From positions 11,452,001-11,516,000 of the forward strand of contig CM060893.1 of NCBI GenBank assembly GCA_030762935.1: 64,000 nt of DNA, written 5' to 3'. Below, one piece after another: positions 63,480 through 64,000 of this stretch; within the stretch, counting starts at the first letter, position 1, and every line of letters starts with the position of its first letter. The notes beneath the pieces were generated by a model. The model did no database searches. It had not been told where the DNA came from and was given only the letters and a program-made list of their open reading frames with translations. Source of the stretch: Hymenopus coronatus. Its lineage: Eukaryota; Arthropoda; Insecta; Mantodea; Hymenopodidae. The position numbers and the translations under genes are program-made.

Positions 63480-64000
63480 ATGTATTTAATCGCTATTTCT
63501 GCATTAGGGACTTTCAGTTTCATGCAAGTTATTAGTTTATGGCACAATGTCTATAAAAATATCTATTTAAGCTAGGCATTAGTATATTTTCACATGCACA
63601 ATAACTTTTTCAATTTTAGTCTCAATTAGCTTAGTCATCTAGAACTCAATTTTAAGATATGCTTCAAACATTTATTCGAAACATCTTTTTAATTCCAGGC
63701 GAGTCAGTAGTAAGTGAATGCTTAATTATATAAAATGCCAATTCAACATGAGGCAGATAATGAAATGAGATAGGAGGGGGAAGAGGAGGCAGGCAGGCAG
63801 TGCTTGGCTATTCAATGCAAAACATTTTGTTACAATGCATTTGAGGTGAATATAAGCACTGGTCTGGAAGATGGATATTAGATTGTTAATGTCACTTTCC
63901 CTGCATTGAGGAAACATATGACTTTTAAAAAAATATGCTGGTCAGGGCATGTACATTTCATTTCATTGGTTCCAAAACACAAAACATGCTACTGGTAAAA
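63480..64000. other. No recognised gene
   Basis: AT-rich flank to the window's end, with a short 'ggaggcaggcaggcag' run near 63786. Nothing else recognised. Confidence 0.4.

Overview
This is repeat-dense, AT-rich nuclear DNA from a eukaryote, almost certainly an arthropod and probably an insect with a large genome. The basis is mixed. Intron-split MADF and C2H2 zinc-finger genes of arthropod style, mariner, hAT, piggyBac-like and Ty3/gypsy elements, and many tRNA-derived SINEs are visible in the sequence. The species-level inference is only from style. No bacterial operon, CRISPR array, rRNA or intact tRNA gene is visible.

Three host loci can be modelled. (1) A plus-strand C2H2 zinc-finger gene has exons 28925-29206, 34974-35023 and 43142-44660. 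Its splice phases agree (0, then 2) and it encodes 616 residues, with an IKEEP-type acidic N-terminus and 16 fingers. (2) A minus-strand paralogue has exons 12832-13119 and 8784-8818. Its finger exon (about 2340-1131) has decayed and carries a piggyBac-like insertion in a TTAA. The two genes point away from each other, with about 15.6 kb between their 5' exons. (3) A minus-strand MADF-domain gene has exons 60712-60383 and 50992-50582, joined in phase 0 across a 9.4 kb intron, with a poly(A) signal 52 bases after the stop. A THAP-domain relic lies inside that intron.

Most of the rest is mobile DNA. The dominant family, called A here, is an unclassified element of about 860 bp. Some 27 copies or fragments make up roughly a quarter of the window. 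It has a palindromic right end, an internal hairpin and a T/G microsatellite, and sits in A-runs. In one copy the microsatellite site holds a 1.6 kb GAGT/GAGG minisatellite. Other elements are a 1312 bp mariner with one internal stop; a 1315 bp hAT element with 8 bp target duplications and a TTF zinc-finger exon; a dead Ty3/gypsy element with one LTR; non-LTR relics; at least four older Tc1/mariner-type relics; and about six tRNA-derived SINE families (B to G). Several nests are three levels deep, with target duplications that set the insertion order.

Region by region: 0-7.4 kb holds the decayed finger exon, family A copies and the minisatellite. 7.4-13.2 kb holds the upstream exons of the minus-strand zinc-finger gene among repeats. 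13.2-28.8 kb holds an inverted family A pair, a GC-richer tandem duplication, the hAT element and more family A. 28.8-46 kb is the plus-strand zinc-finger gene, with the mariner in its first intron and a 55 bp minisatellite in its second. 46-50.5 kb holds family A, a LINE relic and a degenerate tandem repeat. 50.5-60.7 kb is the MADF gene, its intron filled by the gypsy nest. 60.7-64 kb is mostly unassigned, ending in a family A copy. Many open frames in this AT-rich DNA are chance or repeat-borne and are not annotated.
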